Source of the DNA: Lacunisphaera limnophila
GTDB taxonomy: Bacteria > Verrucomicrobiota > Verrucomicrobiia > Opitutales > Opitutaceae
Direction of reading: 5' to 3'
Length of the DNA stretch: 64,000 nt
Assembly (NCBI RefSeq): GCF_001746835.1
Contig: NZ_CP016094.1
Coordinates: 2,418,001-2,482,000 of the forward strand
Below are positions 43,195-51,714 of the stretch, piece after piece (the stretch's first letter is position 1; the number at the start of each line of letters is the position of its first letter). The notes beneath the pieces were generated by a model that saw only the letters and a list, made by a program, of their open reading frames with translations, searched no databases and was not told the DNA's origin. A program made the translations under genes and the position numbers.

Positions 43195-43502
43195 GATGGG
43201 CAAAAAGAAGCGACCGGATGATGCGGGCTGTGAAGCACTTCAGTGACAGCAAGGCAACCGTGAAACGGGTCGTAAGCCAATCGGCCCGATGGTTGCGACA
43301 ACCCTCACGGCAGCGCAAAACGGATTCGTGCCCCGGCCCGGAATCACTGGCGGCGGCGGAGCTTTACCCGAAAACAAGATCGGTCGGATGGATCGCGCCC
43401 CCCGTCGCAAACGTTGGCGGGAGCATGACGCAAGGGGGCGCGGCGGGACGATGCCACGGACAGGCCAGCCAGGCTGAAGCCAAACCAACTGTACGGCGTC
43501 AT

Positions 43503-43533
43503 CACCCGGCAGCGGCAGCGGCGTTGCCGGGTG
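43503..43533. repeat. Perfect 9-bp inverted repeat in the divergent spacer
   Basis: CACCCGGCA and TGCCGGGTG flank a 13-base loop. The stem is strong and GC-only in its core. There is no T-tract, so it may be an operator or a leader hairpin rather than a classical terminator. Confidence 0.5.
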
Positions 43534-43691
43534 TGGTCGAGAGGTCTCTGGATGGATAACCGATCAAGCCTGGCGGCAGACGCGGCCGGGCGCTGGCCGT
43601 GCCACCGGACAGCGCCGTCGTCGCGGGGTCGGGCAGGTTCGGGAGCGGGGCGCAGAACATGTGGTCCGAACCGGCCGGGCAAGCTTACCAC

Positions 43692-43721
43692 TGGACAAGG
43701 GGTGAAATCATTACGGATACT
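43692..43721 (+). promoter_or_regulatory. Candidate sigma-70-type promoter for the plus-strand cluster
   Basis: TGGACA (43692-43697) and GATACT (43716-43721) are 18 bases apart and match five and four of six consensus bases. Transcription would start only about seven bases before the ATG at 43735, leaving little room for a ribosome site, so an upstream promoter is equally possible. Confidence 0.25.
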
Positions 43722-43734
43722 GGCGGGGTAAAAC

Positions 43735-44751
43735 ATGCATCCCCCAAGCCCCAACTCGAAGATTCTTGTCACCGGAGCCGACGGTTTTATCGGCTCTCAC
43801 CTTACGGAGGAACTGGTGCGCCAAGGGCGCAAAGTGAAGGCCTTCGTGCTCTACAACTCATTCAATTCCTGGGGTTGGTTGGATCGTTGCCCGAGCGAGA
43901 TCAGGAAAAACCTGGAGGTGTTTGCCGGTGACATCCGCGACCCGCATGGGGTCAAGGCGGCCATGGCGGGCTGTGATGCCGTGCTGCATCTGGCTGCGCT
44001 GATCGCCATCCCGTATTCCTACCATTCACCGCACACCTATGTGGACACCAACGTGAACGGCACGCTGAACGTGCTGCAGGCGGCGCGCGAGCTGGGCGTC
44101 AAGCGCTTGGTGCACACGTCGACCAGCGAGGTTTACGGCACCGCCCGGTTTGTCCCCATCACCGAGGAGCATCCGCTGCAGGGCCAGTCGCCGTATTCCG
44201 CATCCAAGATCGGGGCGGATCAGCTGGCCTTTTCCTACTATGCCTCCTTCGGGTTGCCCGTGATCACCGTGCGCCCCTTCAACACCTATGGCCCGCGGCA
44301 ATCGGCCCGCGCCGTGATCCCCACCATCATCACGCAGATTGCCCGGGGCAGCCGGGTGATCAAGCTGGGTGCCGTGTCGCCGACGCGGGACTTCAATTAT
44401 GTGCAGGACACGGTGCGCGGATTCATCGCGGCGCTGGATGCCAGCCAGGGCGTCGGCGAAGTGGTGAACATCGGGAGCAATTTCGAGGTTTCGATCGGCG
44501 AAACCGCGACGCTCATCGCCGAGGCCATGAACGCGCCGATAACCATTGAGACTGATGAGGTGCGCCTGCGGCCGGAAAACTCCGAGGTAAACCGCCTCTG
44601 GGCGGACAACGCCAAGGCGGCGAGGCTGCTCAACTGGAGCCCGCGTTATGGCGGACGCGATGGATTCAAGCGTGGGCTCGCGGAAACGGTCGCCTGGTTC
44701 ACCCAGGAAGACAACCTGCGGCAATACAAAGCGGATATCTACAACCTCTGA
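43735..44751 (+). CDS. legB: LegB-like nucleotide-sugar 4,6-dehydratase (SDR)
   Basis: This 338-aa extended SDR binds NAD through TGADGFIG (13-20) and has the catalytic TSTSEVYG (128-135) and YSASK (154-158). It resembles LegB-type dehydratases, which form the 4-keto-6-deoxy intermediate from GDP- or UDP-GlcNAc at the start of the legionaminic acid pathway. The context agrees: NeuB, NeuC, NeuA and a PtmE-like nucleotidyltransferase follow in the same direction. A dTDP- or GDP-hexose dehydratase of another pathway is the alternative, but no rml or gmd companion is present. First gene of the plus-strand cluster; the next gene begins 14 bases after its stop. Confidence 0.88.
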   Translation: MHPPSPNSKILVTGADGFIGSHLTEELVRQGRKVKAFVLYNSFNSWGWLDRCPSEIRKNLEVFAGDIRDPHGVKAAMAGCDAVLHLAALIAIPYSYHSPHTYVDTNVNGTLNVLQAARELGVKRLVHTSTSEVYGTARFVPITEEHPLQGQSPYSASKIGADQLAFSYYASFGLPVITVRPFNTYGPRQSARAVIPTIITQIARGSRVIKLGAVSPTRDFNYVQDTVRGFIAALDASQGVGEVVNIGSNFEVSIGETATLIAEAMNAPITIETDEVRLRPENSEVNRLWADNAKAARLLNWSPRYGGRDGFKRGLAETVAWFTQEDNLRQYKADIYNL

Positions 44752-44765
44752 ACCCTGTTTTCAGC

Positions 44766-45818
44766 ATGAACACTCCCAGCAGCGCCGAGTTCAAGATCGC
44801 GGGCCGGCCGATCGGCTACAATCATCCCCCGGTGGTGATCGCCGAGATCGGCATCAATCACGCGGGGTCGCTCGACCTGGCCATCACGATGGCGGATGCG
44901 GCCATCGATGCCGGGGCGGAAATAGTCAAACACCAGACCCATATCATCGAGGACGAAATGTCGGAAGAGGCGAAGTCGGTGATTCCGGGCAATGCGAGCA
45001 TTTCGATCTACGACATCATGCAGAGTTGCGCGCTGCCCGAGGCGGAGGAGTACCGGTTGATGCAGCACGTGCAGTCACGGAAGGCCATATTCATCAGCAC
45101 GCCCTTTTCCCGGGCGGCTGCGGTCCGGCTGGCCAAATTTGACGTGCCGGCCATCAAGGTCGGATCAGGGGAATGCAACAATTATCCCCTGATCCAGATG
45201 ATCGCCGGACTGGGCAAGCCGGTCATTCTCAGCACCGGCATGAACTCGATCGAGACCGTGCGCCCGTCGGTGGACATATTGCGGAAGGCCAAGGTGCCCT
45301 TCGCCCTGCTGCATTGCACCAATGTCTACCCGACGCCGCCGCACCTGGTGCGGCTCGGGGCCATGCAGACTTTGCAGGCCTCGTTTCCCGATGCGGTCGT
45401 CGGGTTGTCGGACCATACCACCGGCAACTACCCCTGCCTGGGTGCGGTGGCCCTCGGCGGAAGCATCCTGGAGCGCCATTTCACCGACCGCATGGACCGG
45501 CCGGGGCCGGACATTGTGTGCTCGATGGATCCGGGTGCGCTGCGTGAACTGATCGAGGGATCCCGCATCCTGTTTGAGGCACGTGGTGGGGACAAGGCGC
45601 CGGTGGCGGCGGAAGCCCCGACCATCGCCTTCGCGTTTGCGTCGGTCGTGGTGATCCGCGATATCGCGGCCGGGGAGACATTCTCCGAAGCCAACATCTG
45701 GCTCAAGCGACCCGGGGGCGGGGACTTTGGCGTCGGTGATTACCCCGGACTCATCGGCCGGACGGCCAAGCGGCCCGTGCGCGCGGGGGTCCAGTTGCGG
45801 CGGGATGATTTGGCCTAA
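44766..45818 (+). CDS. neuB: NeuB/LegI-family nonulosonic acid synthase
   Basis: This 350-aa protein condenses phosphoenolpyruvate with an N-acetyl-hexosamine-type six-carbon sugar to give a nine-carbon nonulosonic acid. The TIM-barrel NeuB domain (about 15-280) shows AEIGINHAGS, VKHQTHI, IKVGSGECNNYPLI, STGMN, LLHCTNVYPTP and GLSDHT. A C-terminal SAF/antifreeze-like domain (about 290-350; RDIAAGETF, GLIGRTAKRPVRAG) closes the active site, as in known NeuB. Whether it makes sialic, legionaminic or another acid cannot be told from the sequence alone; the neighbouring LegB and PtmE-like genes favour a legionaminic-type product. It is spaced 14 bases from legB and 21 from the next gene. Confidence 0.93.
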   Translation: MNTPSSAEFKIAGRPIGYNHPPVVIAEIGINHAGSLDLAITMADAAIDAGAEIVKHQTHIIEDEMSEEAKSVIPGNASISIYDIMQSCALPEAEEYRLMQHVQSRKAIFISTPFSRAAAVRLAKFDVPAIKVGSGECNNYPLIQMIAGLGKPVILSTGMNSIETVRPSVDILRKAKVPFALLHCTNVYPTPPHLVRLGAMQTLQASFPDAVVGLSDHTTGNYPCLGAVALGGSILERHFTDRMDRPGPDIVCSMDPGALRELIEGSRILFEARGGDKAPVAAEAPTIAFAFASVVVIRDIAAGETFSEANIWLKRPGGGDFGVGDYPGLIGRTAKRPVRAGVQLRRDDLA

Positions 45819-45839
45819 CCGGAAGCAGGGGCCCAACCC

Positions 45840-46676
45840 ATGAAGCATAGCGTAGTCGTGACCGGGGCTTCGGGATTTGTTGGGGGCGCCTTGGCGAGAG
45901 CCTTGCGGTCGGCCGGTATCGCGGTGGTGCCGGTGGCCCGCAGCCCCGGGGCCGGGTGGCGGCAGTTGGCGGATTATCGCGAGGCCCCGCCGGCCGATGT
46001 CTTGGTGCATCTGGCCGAGGACAATAATCGTGGCCGGGTTAACGCCGGCGGTGCGGCGGCCAGCGGCGCGGCGATCCGTACCATGGAGCAGTTGCTCGCC
46101 AAACCCTACCGGCGGGTGATCTATGCGTCGTCCGCGGTTTTGTACGGCGATGAGGAATCGCAACCGCGCGGCCGCGGGGATGCGGTGCAATTAGCCGACA
46201 CCTACGCCACGACCAAGTGGGAATGCGAGCGCCGGGTGTTGCAGGCCAAGGGTAATCTCGTGGTCCGGCTGGCCAACATCTACGGCCCGGCGATGAGCGC
46301 GAACAATGTCATCAGCACCATTTTGGGCCAGATACCGGGGAAGGGCCCCCTCTGCGTGTGGGATGCCGGTCCGGTCCGGGATTTTCTTTGGATCGACGAT
46401 GCGGTCACCGCCCTCTGTGCCGCCATCACGAGTGAGGTGGACGGCGTCCTCAACCTGGGCAGTGGCGTGGGCCATTCCATCGGTGAAGTCGCACGCATCG
46501 CGCTGGCCATCAGCGGCGAGGCGGATCGCCCGGTCCAGTCCACCCAGCCGGCGGGCCGGTCGTCCCGGCTGGTCCTGGACATCCAGGAAACCACGCGGGC
46601 GCTCGGATGGCGCCCGACTACGCACTTGAAGACGGGGGTGGAAAGACTCATGAACGGCCGCTTATCATCCGAATGA
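45840..46676 (+). CDS. SDR-family NAD(P)-dependent sugar-nucleotide reductase/epimerase
   Basis: This 278-aa protein has TGASGFVG (8-15), YASSAVLYG, YxxxK as YATTK (122-126), RLANIYGP and VRDFLWIDD, placing it with short extended SDRs such as RmlD and GalE-like reductases. All catalytic residues are present. It lies inside the nonulosonic-acid block, exactly where a LegC aminotransferase would be expected, and overlaps the next gene (neuC-like) by four bases. I infer that it reduces or epimerises the 4-keto sugar made by the LegB-like enzyme, giving a hydroxyl where legionaminic acid has an amino group. The substrate is unproven. Confidence 0.85.
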   Translation: MKHSVVVTGASGFVGGALARALRSAGIAVVPVARSPGAGWRQLADYREAPPADVLVHLAEDNNRGRVNAGGAAASGAAIRTMEQLLAKPYRRVIYASSAVLYGDEESQPRGRGDAVQLADTYATTKWECERRVLQAKGNLVVRLANIYGPAMSANNVISTILGQIPGKGPLCVWDAGPVRDFLWIDDAVTALCAAITSEVDGVLNLGSGVGHSIGEVARIALAISGEADRPVQSTQPAGRSSRLVLDIQETTRALGWRPTTHLKTGVERLMNGRLSSE

Positions 46677-47893
46677 AAAAACGAGTCATCGCCATCTTTA
46701 CCGGCAACCGGGCGGAATACGGCCTGCAATATCCGATCATCCGGGCGGTGGATAAGCATCCCGATATGGAGTACCGGCTGCTGGTATCCGGGGCCCATCT
46801 TGATCCGAACTTCGGCAGCACCCTGCAGGAGATCCACGCGGATGGGTTTCGGGTCGATGCCGAGATCAAGATCGCGATGGATGCCGGCTCCCTGTTTGCC
46901 ACGGCCCAGGCCATCGGTTCGGGGGTGCTGGCCATCAGCCAGGCCTTTGCCGAGATGAAGCCGGATCTGGCGGTCATCTATGCCGACCGGTTCGAGGGCC
47001 TGGCCGCGGTCATCGCCGCAAGCCAGATGAACATCCCGACCGCGCATGTGGAGGGCGGGGATCTCACCGAAGGCGGCGCGCTGGATGATTCCGTCAGGCA
47101 TGCCATGACCAAGCTGGCGCATCTTCATTTCACCACGAATCAGCAGGCGACCAACCGGATCCTGGCCATGGGGGAGGAGCCCTGGCGGGTGCACACCGTC
47201 GGCTTTCCGGCGATCGATCTGATTTCAGAGGGCCGGTATGCCAAACCGGACGAAGTGCGGGAGCGCCTGGGATTGGATCTGGCCCGGCCGGTGGTGCTGT
47301 TCACGCAGCACTCAGTCACGACCGAGTTTGATCAAGCCACGGCCCAGCTCATGCCGTCCTTGCAGGCGATCGAGGAACTGGCGGGCGAAGGGGTCCAGGT
47401 GGTGTTGACCTATCCGAACAACGATGCGGGCGGGCGGGCGATCATCCAGGCGCTTGATGCCTTCGGCGCCCGGAAGATCAAGGGCACGAGCGTGCACCGG
47501 TCACTCGGCCGGTCGCTGTATCACGGGGTGCTGGCCCTGGCCCGGGGGGCGGGCCTGCGGGTGGCCTGTGTGGGCAATTCCTCCTCGGGGCTCAAGGAAA
47601 CGCCGGCTTTTGGCTGTCCCACGGTGAATATCGGATCCCGGCAAGAGGGGCGTCTGCGCGGCCAGAACGTCATTGATGTCGCCTACCAGGCCGGGGCCAT
47701 CCGGGATGGAGTCCGGCGCTGTCTTTTCGACGAGGCCTTCCGCGAGGTCTGCCGCACGGCGCCGAATCCTTATTGGCTGGGGGACGCCGGGCCGAAGATT
47801 GCCGAGGTCCTGGCGACGGTGGCCTTGGATCAGAACCTGCTGCGCAAACGGATGACGTTGCGGGGCGAGGTGCGGGATGGCTGGTTCAGATGA
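46673..47893 (+). CDS. neuC: NeuC/LegG-type hydrolysing nucleotide-sugar 2-epimerase
   Basis: This 406-aa protein belongs to the WecB/NeuC family; it releases the nucleotide and inverts C2 to give a ManNAc-type sugar for NeuB. Visible motifs are FTGNRAEYGL (9-18), IYADRFEGL, AHVEGGDLTEGG, FTQHSVTTE, and NSSSGLKE. The GNRAEYG N-terminus is typical of NeuC/LegG rather than WecB (GTRPE). The start ATG 46673 overlaps the upstream stop (ATGA), and its own stop overlaps the next start in the same manner, so this block is tightly coupled. GDP-linked substrates are likely if the next gene is a true PtmE. Confidence 0.93.
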   Translation: MKKRVIAIFTGNRAEYGLQYPIIRAVDKHPDMEYRLLVSGAHLDPNFGSTLQEIHADGFRVDAEIKIAMDAGSLFATAQAIGSGVLAISQAFAEMKPDLAVIYADRFEGLAAVIAASQMNIPTAHVEGGDLTEGGALDDSVRHAMTKLAHLHFTTNQQATNRILAMGEEPWRVHTVGFPAIDLISEGRYAKPDEVRERLGLDLARPVVLFTQHSVTTEFDQATAQLMPSLQAIEELAGEGVQVVLTYPNNDAGGRAIIQALDAFGARKIKGTSVHRSLGRSLYHGVLALARGAGLRVACVGNSSSGLKETPAFGCPTVNIGSRQEGRLRGQNVIDVAYQAGAIRDGVRRCLFDEAFREVCRTAPNPYWLGDAGPKIAEVLATVALDQNLLRKRMTLRGEVRDGWFR

Positions 47894-48954
47894 GCGAAAC
47901 ACCCTTACTTCCCGAGGCCCTGTTGATCGAGGCGGTGCGCGCCATCGAGGTGAATCGCCGGCGGATGGCGGTCGTCGTGTCGGCAGACGGCAGGCTGCGT
48001 GGCACGCTGACCGACGGGGACATCCGGCGCCATTTGCTGGCGGGTGGAAGCTTGGATTCCCCGGTGGCGAAGGCGATGAATCCGAACCCCGTGGTGGCAG
48101 AAGACGGAGCGGGGGCCGGATACCTCAAAGACATCATGCGCCGAGGCAATATCCTGGCGGTCCCCTTGCTCGACAAAGAGGGAAGGTTTGTGCGCATGGT
48201 CCACCTGTTGGACCTGGAGGAAGGTGAGCCCCGGCAGGTCCCGATCGCGAATTTTGCCTTTGCCGTGATCATGGCGGGAGGGGAAGGCACCCGGTTGCGA
48301 CCGCTCACGGCTTCCATTCCCAAACCGATGGTGGAGATTGGCGGGGTTCCGCTCCTGGAGCGACAGATCGGCCGGCTCGCCCAAGCGGGACTCAAGCGCG
48401 TTTATCTGTCGGTCAATTATCTGAGTCACGTCATCGAGGACTATTTCAAAGACGGCCAGGGTTTCGGTCTCGAGGTGAGGTACCTGCGCGAAACCGTGAA
48501 AATGGGCACGGCCGGGGCGCTGACCCTCCTGCCGGAGGTGCCGAGCGGGCCGATCATCGTGATGAACGGGGACATCCTCACCACGTCCGATTTTGCCAGC
48601 CTGCACGCCTTCCATGTCGCCCATGGCGCGACCATCACGATTGCCGCGATCGACCACAAGGTGGACATACCCTATGGTGTCATCCGGGCCGACGGGCACG
48701 TGGTGCGGGGCTTGGTGGAGAAGCCATCGGAGCGCTTCCTCTGCAATGCGGGCATCTATGCCGTTTCCGCGGCGGCCCTGCGCCAGCTGGCGAGCGGCAA
48801 GCATGTCAACATGACGGACCTGATCGACGCCTGTCTCCGGGACGGACTGCCGGTCGCGGTGTTCCCGGTGCATGAGTACTGGAATGACATTGGCACGGTG
48901 GCGGACCTGCAGAATGCGCGGGCGCACTTTGCCAAGCTGGAGGTGGTCAAATGA
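47890..48954 (+). CDS. CBS-pair nucleotidyltransferase, PtmE/LegX-like
   Basis: This 354-aa protein has two CBS repeats at about 1-118 (GTLTDGDIRRHLL, PVAKAMNPNP, ILAVPLLDKEG) and a sugar-phosphate nucleotidyltransferase at about 122-350 (VIMAGGEGTRLRPLT, PKPMVEIGG, NGDILT, VEKP, EYWNDIGT). PtmE of Campylobacter jejuni has this layout and makes GDP-GlcN for legionaminic acid; that comparison suggests GDP-linked intermediates here. The start ATG 47890 overlaps the neuC-like stop. It is followed by a 129-bp spacer (48955-49083) in which I see no gene or clear signal. Confidence 0.88.
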   Translation: MSETPLLPEALLIEAVRAIEVNRRRMAVVVSADGRLRGTLTDGDIRRHLLAGGSLDSPVAKAMNPNPVVAEDGAGAGYLKDIMRRGNILAVPLLDKEGRFVRMVHLLDLEEGEPRQVPIANFAFAVIMAGGEGTRLRPLTASIPKPMVEIGGVPLLERQIGRLAQAGLKRVYLSVNYLSHVIEDYFKDGQGFGLEVRYLRETVKMGTAGALTLLPEVPSGPIIVMNGDILTTSDFASLHAFHVAHGATITIAAIDHKVDIPYGVIRADGHVVRGLVEKPSERFLCNAGIYAVSAAALRQLASGKHVNMTDLIDACLRDGLPVAVFPVHEYWNDIGTVADLQNARAHFAKLEVVK

Positions 48955-49083
48955 TGCCCGCCCCGGGTTATCCGTTGTTGCCACCGGCGGGCCCTTGCGT
49001 GTGCATGACGGGTTGCCTCCGGTCCGGCCGGGGCCCCACCATCCCGACTTTCCTGATTACTCCATCCAACCTCCGTTCCCTCC

Positions 49084-50313
49084 ATGACTAAAGCGTACTT
49101 TGGCCTCCCTGAGGAGGTGCTATTCTGCAAACGCTGCGTGATCTCAAACCAACGGCCGAGTTCCTCGGTCGAGTTCAAGCACCGCCCCGATGAGAAGAAG
49201 GCGACCATCGGATTCGGGGACGACGGGGTGTGCGACGCCTGTCGTTATCATGACGTGAAGGAAGCCGAGATTGACTGGGGCCAGCGGGAGCAAGCGCTGA
49301 TGAAGATGCTGGATCAGCACCGGCGGAGCGATGGGGGCTACGATGTGATCGTCCCGGGCAGCGGCGGAAAGGACAGCGCCTACACGTCGCATATCCTCAA
49401 ATACAAATATGGGATGAATCCGCTGACCGTGACCTGGTCACCGCACAAATACACCGAGATCGGCTGGGAGAATTTCGAAAGTTGGATCCATGTGGGCGGG
49501 CTCGACAACATCCTGTTCACCCCGAACGGCCGGTTGCACCGCTACCTGACGCAACAGGCGTTCCTGAACCTGCTGCACCCGTTCCAGCCTTTCATTGTCG
49601 GCCAGCGGATCATCGGTCCGCTCATGGCCGCCAAGTTCGGGGTGAAGCTGGTGATGTACGGCGAGAACCAGGCCGAGTACGGGAATGCCGTGGCGGAGAA
49701 CCGCAAGCCGACGATGGACCGCAAGTTCTTCTCGGTCGGCAATCCCGAGGACATGATCCTGGGCGGGCGGGTGGTCAAAGATATCGTCGCGGAGAAGCGC
49801 TTCACGTTGAATGATTTCGCGCCCTATATCGCGCCCGATGCGAGCTATCTCGAGGGGCGCGGCGTCGAGGTGCACTACCTGGGTTACTATCTGAAATGGG
49901 ACCCCCAGGAGTGCTACTATTATGCAGTCGAGAATACGGGATTCCAGGCGAATTCCGAACGCACGGAAGGCACCTACTCGAAATACAGCAGCATCGATGA
50001 TCAGATCGACATGTTCCATTACTTCACGACCCTGATAAAATTCGGGATCGGACGGGCCACCTACGATGCCGCGCAGGAGATTCGAAACCACAAGATCACG
50101 CGGGAGGAAGGCGTGAATCTCGTGAAAAAATACGACCAGGAGTTCCCGATGAAGTACTACAAGGAATTTCTCGCGTATCTCGACATCACGGAGGACCAAT
50201 TCTGGGCGGCCGTGGACAAATTCCGCTCGCCCCACCTCTGGGTCAAGGAGGCGGGCGAGTGGAAGTTGAAGCATGCGGTCTGGCACGAGGCTAGCTCCGG
50301 GCAACGGCCGTGA
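49084..50313 (+). CDS. wbuX: N-acetyl sugar amidotransferase (WbuX/PseA family)
   Basis: This 409-aa ATP-pyrophosphatase-fold protein carries the PP-loop SGGKDS (93-98) and two CxxC pairs (C15/C18 and C50/C53) likely to bind zinc. The family turns an N-acetyl group of a sugar into an acetamidino group, using ammonia made by a HisH-like glutaminase and channelled through a HisF-like partner; both follow at once (GTGA overlap with the next gene). Known examples are PseA (acetamidino-pseudaminic acid) and WbpG (Pseudomonas O5). Here it lies between nonulosonic acid genes and neuA, so the substrate is probably the nonulosonic acid or its precursor. The leader is pyrimidine-rich and has no Shine-Dalgarno. 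Confidence 0.93.
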   Translation: MTKAYFGLPEEVLFCKRCVISNQRPSSSVEFKHRPDEKKATIGFGDDGVCDACRYHDVKEAEIDWGQREQALMKMLDQHRRSDGGYDVIVPGSGGKDSAYTSHILKYKYGMNPLTVTWSPHKYTEIGWENFESWIHVGGLDNILFTPNGRLHRYLTQQAFLNLLHPFQPFIVGQRIIGPLMAAKFGVKLVMYGENQAEYGNAVAENRKPTMDRKFFSVGNPEDMILGGRVVKDIVAEKRFTLNDFAPYIAPDASYLEGRGVEVHYLGYYLKWDPQECYYYAVENTGFQANSERTEGTYSKYSSIDDQIDMFHYFTTLIKFGIGRATYDAAQEIRNHKITREEGVNLVKKYDQEFPMKYYKEFLAYLDITEDQFWAAVDKFRSPHLWVKEAGEWKLKHAVWHEASSGQRP

Positions 50314-51080
50314 GAAACCTCCGTTTAATCGCCCGGCTCGATATCAAGGGCCCCAACCTGATCAAGGGCATCCATCTGGAAGGGCTGCGGGTCATCGGGG
50401 TGCCCAACGTGTACGCCCTGAAATATTACGCCCAGGGAGTCGATGAGCTGATCTACATGGACTGCGTGGCCAGCCTCTATGGGCGCAATCACCTGGGGGA
50501 GATCGTGCGCGCGGCCGCCCAGGACATTTTTGTGCCGATGACGGTGGGTGGCGGGATCCGCTCGATCGCCGATGCGACGGAAATCCTGCGCTGCGGCGCG
50601 GACAAGGTGGCGATCAACACGGCGGCGGTGGCCAATCCGCAGTTGATCACCGACATCGCCCGTCGGTTTGGCAGCCAATGCATGGTGCTCTCCATCGAGG
50701 CGAAGCAGATCGGCCCGGACCGGTGGGAGGTGTACACCGCCAACGGCCGCGAGCGGACCGGCCTGGATGTCATTGAATGGGTCAAGCGCGGGGTGCGCAT
50801 GGGGGCGGGGGAGATCCTGCTGACTTCGATCGACCGGGAAGGTACCCGCAAGGGATTCGACACCGCGCTGGTCAAGGCGGTGACCTCCGAAATTAACGTG
50901 CCGGTGATCGCCAGCGGTGGCATGGGTAAGCCGGAAGACTTGGTGAAAGTCGCCCGCGAAGGGGACGTTGATGCGGTCGCGATGGCGGACATCCTGCATT
51001 ATAACCGTTCGGATCTGGTCAAAATCCGCGCCACGGCGCAGTCCGCCGGACTGGCTGTCCGACCCTATGAAATCGCCTGA
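50310..51080 (+). CDS. hisF: HisF-like acetamidino-modification protein (WbuZ type)
   Basis: This 256-aa (beta/alpha)8 barrel has HisF features: LDIKG with Asp11, GGGIRS (80-85) and GGMG. The second catalytic Asp of histidine-pathway HisF (Asp130) is Glu130 here (SIEAK), and the Asp11 surroundings (RLIARLDIKGPNLIKG) differ from true HisF. With wbuX before it and a HisH-like gene after it, it should accept ammonia from the glutaminase and pass it to the amidotransferase, rather than make imidazole glycerol phosphate. It starts with GTG inside the upstream stop codon (GTGA). No other his gene is near. Confidence 0.93.
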   Translation: MRNLRLIARLDIKGPNLIKGIHLEGLRVIGVPNVYALKYYAQGVDELIYMDCVASLYGRNHLGEIVRAAAQDIFVPMTVGGGIRSIADATEILRCGADKVAINTAAVANPQLITDIARRFGSQCMVLSIEAKQIGPDRWEVYTANGRERTGLDVIEWVKRGVRMGAGEILLTSIDREGTRKGFDTALVKAVTSEINVPVIASGGMGKPEDLVKVAREGDVDAVAMADILHYNRSDLVKIRATAQSAGLAVRPYEIA

Positions 51081-51714
51081 AGTCACGATTATCGATTACG
51101 GCGTCGGCAATCTGCTGAGTGTGCAGCGCGGCTTCGAGCATTGCGGGGCGACGACCCGCATAACCGCCGAGGCGAGTCTCATTCTCGCGGCCGACCGGGT
51201 GGTCCTGCCCGGAGTGGGAGCCTTTGGCGACGCGATGATGGCGCTGGAGCAGCGTGGGTTGGTGGCCGTGGTCAAGGAGGTGGTCGCGCGGGGTATCCCG
51301 CTGCTGGGCATCTGCCTCGGGATGCAGATGCTCTTGGATGAGAGCGAGGAGTTCGGCCTGAGCACGGGGTTGGGGGTGATTCCCGGGCGCGTGGTCCCCG
51401 TGCCGGACCGGACGGTGGCGGGCGCAGCGCAAAAGATCCCGCATATTGGCTGGAACTCGCTGGTCACCGCGCCGGGTGGGGGCGGGTGGGGCGGCACCGT
51501 GCTGCAGGACATACGCGCCGGGGAAGCGACTTATTTTGTACACTCCTTCATGGCCGTGCCGCGTGATCCCGCGCATCGCTTGGCCGACTGTCTCTACGGC
51601 GGGCACGCCCTGCCGGCGGTCATCCGGCGTGATCGGATCACCGGTTGCCAATTTCATCCGGAGAAAAGCGGGCCGGTGGGCTTGAGAATTCTGCGGAATT
51701 TCATCGCCCAATGA
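51067..51714 (+). CDS. hisH: HisH-like glutamine amidotransferase subunit (WbuY type)
   Basis: This 215-aa class I glutaminase has the complete triad: Cys83 in GICLGMQ, His197 and Glu199 in CQFHPEKSG. It supplies ammonia to the HisF-like and WbuX-like partners for acetamidino formation. The start MKSPEVTIIDYG (51067) overlaps the hisF-like gene by 14 bases, and its stop overlaps neuA by four, so all are probably read and translated together. The oxyanion-loop region (PGVGAFGDAM) is also conserved. A role in histidine synthesis is unlikely given the setting. Confidence 0.93.
   Translation: MKSPEVTIIDYGVGNLLSVQRGFEHCGATTRITAEASLILAADRVVLPGVGAFGDAMMALEQRGLVAVVKEVVARGIPLLGICLGMQMLLDESEEFGLSTGLGVIPGRVVPVPDRTVAGAAQKIPHIGWNSLVTAPGGGGWGGTVLQDIRAGEATYFVHSFMAVPRDPAHRLADCLYGGHALPAVIRRDRITGCQFHPEKSGPVGLRILRNFIAQ

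Larger units (their letters stand above)
43195..43734. promoter_or_regulatory. 540-bp divergent control region between the two operons
   Basis: No credible gene lies here; the open frames are short and unlike the neighbouring proteins. It should contain the promoters of both the minus-strand operon (wzz-like first) and the plus-strand O-antigen operon. A perfect 9-bp inverted repeat, CACCCGGCA/TGCCGGGTG (43503-43511 and 43525-43533), and a small one, GGTTG-CGA-CAACC (43291-43303), stand out. Local GC content falls toward 43680-43730. Confidence 0.5.

Noticed and set aside
46673-47893. A second WecB/FnlC-type epimerase
   Set aside because: The N-terminus GNRAEYG and AHVEGGDLTEGG are of the NeuC/LegG type, unlike GTRPE in the true FnlC at 59227.
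48951-49091. A 46-codon frame whose start overlaps the CBS-nucleotidyltransferase stop and whose end overlaps the wbuX start
   Set aside because: The arrangement looks like coupling, but the peptide has no homology clue or ribosome site, and the overlap is explained by ATGATG and ATGACTAA occurring by chance.
50310-51714. Histidine biosynthesis genes hisF and hisH
   Set aside because: No other his genes are near, the HisF has Glu130, and both overlap a sugar amidotransferase gene; a glycan role fits better.
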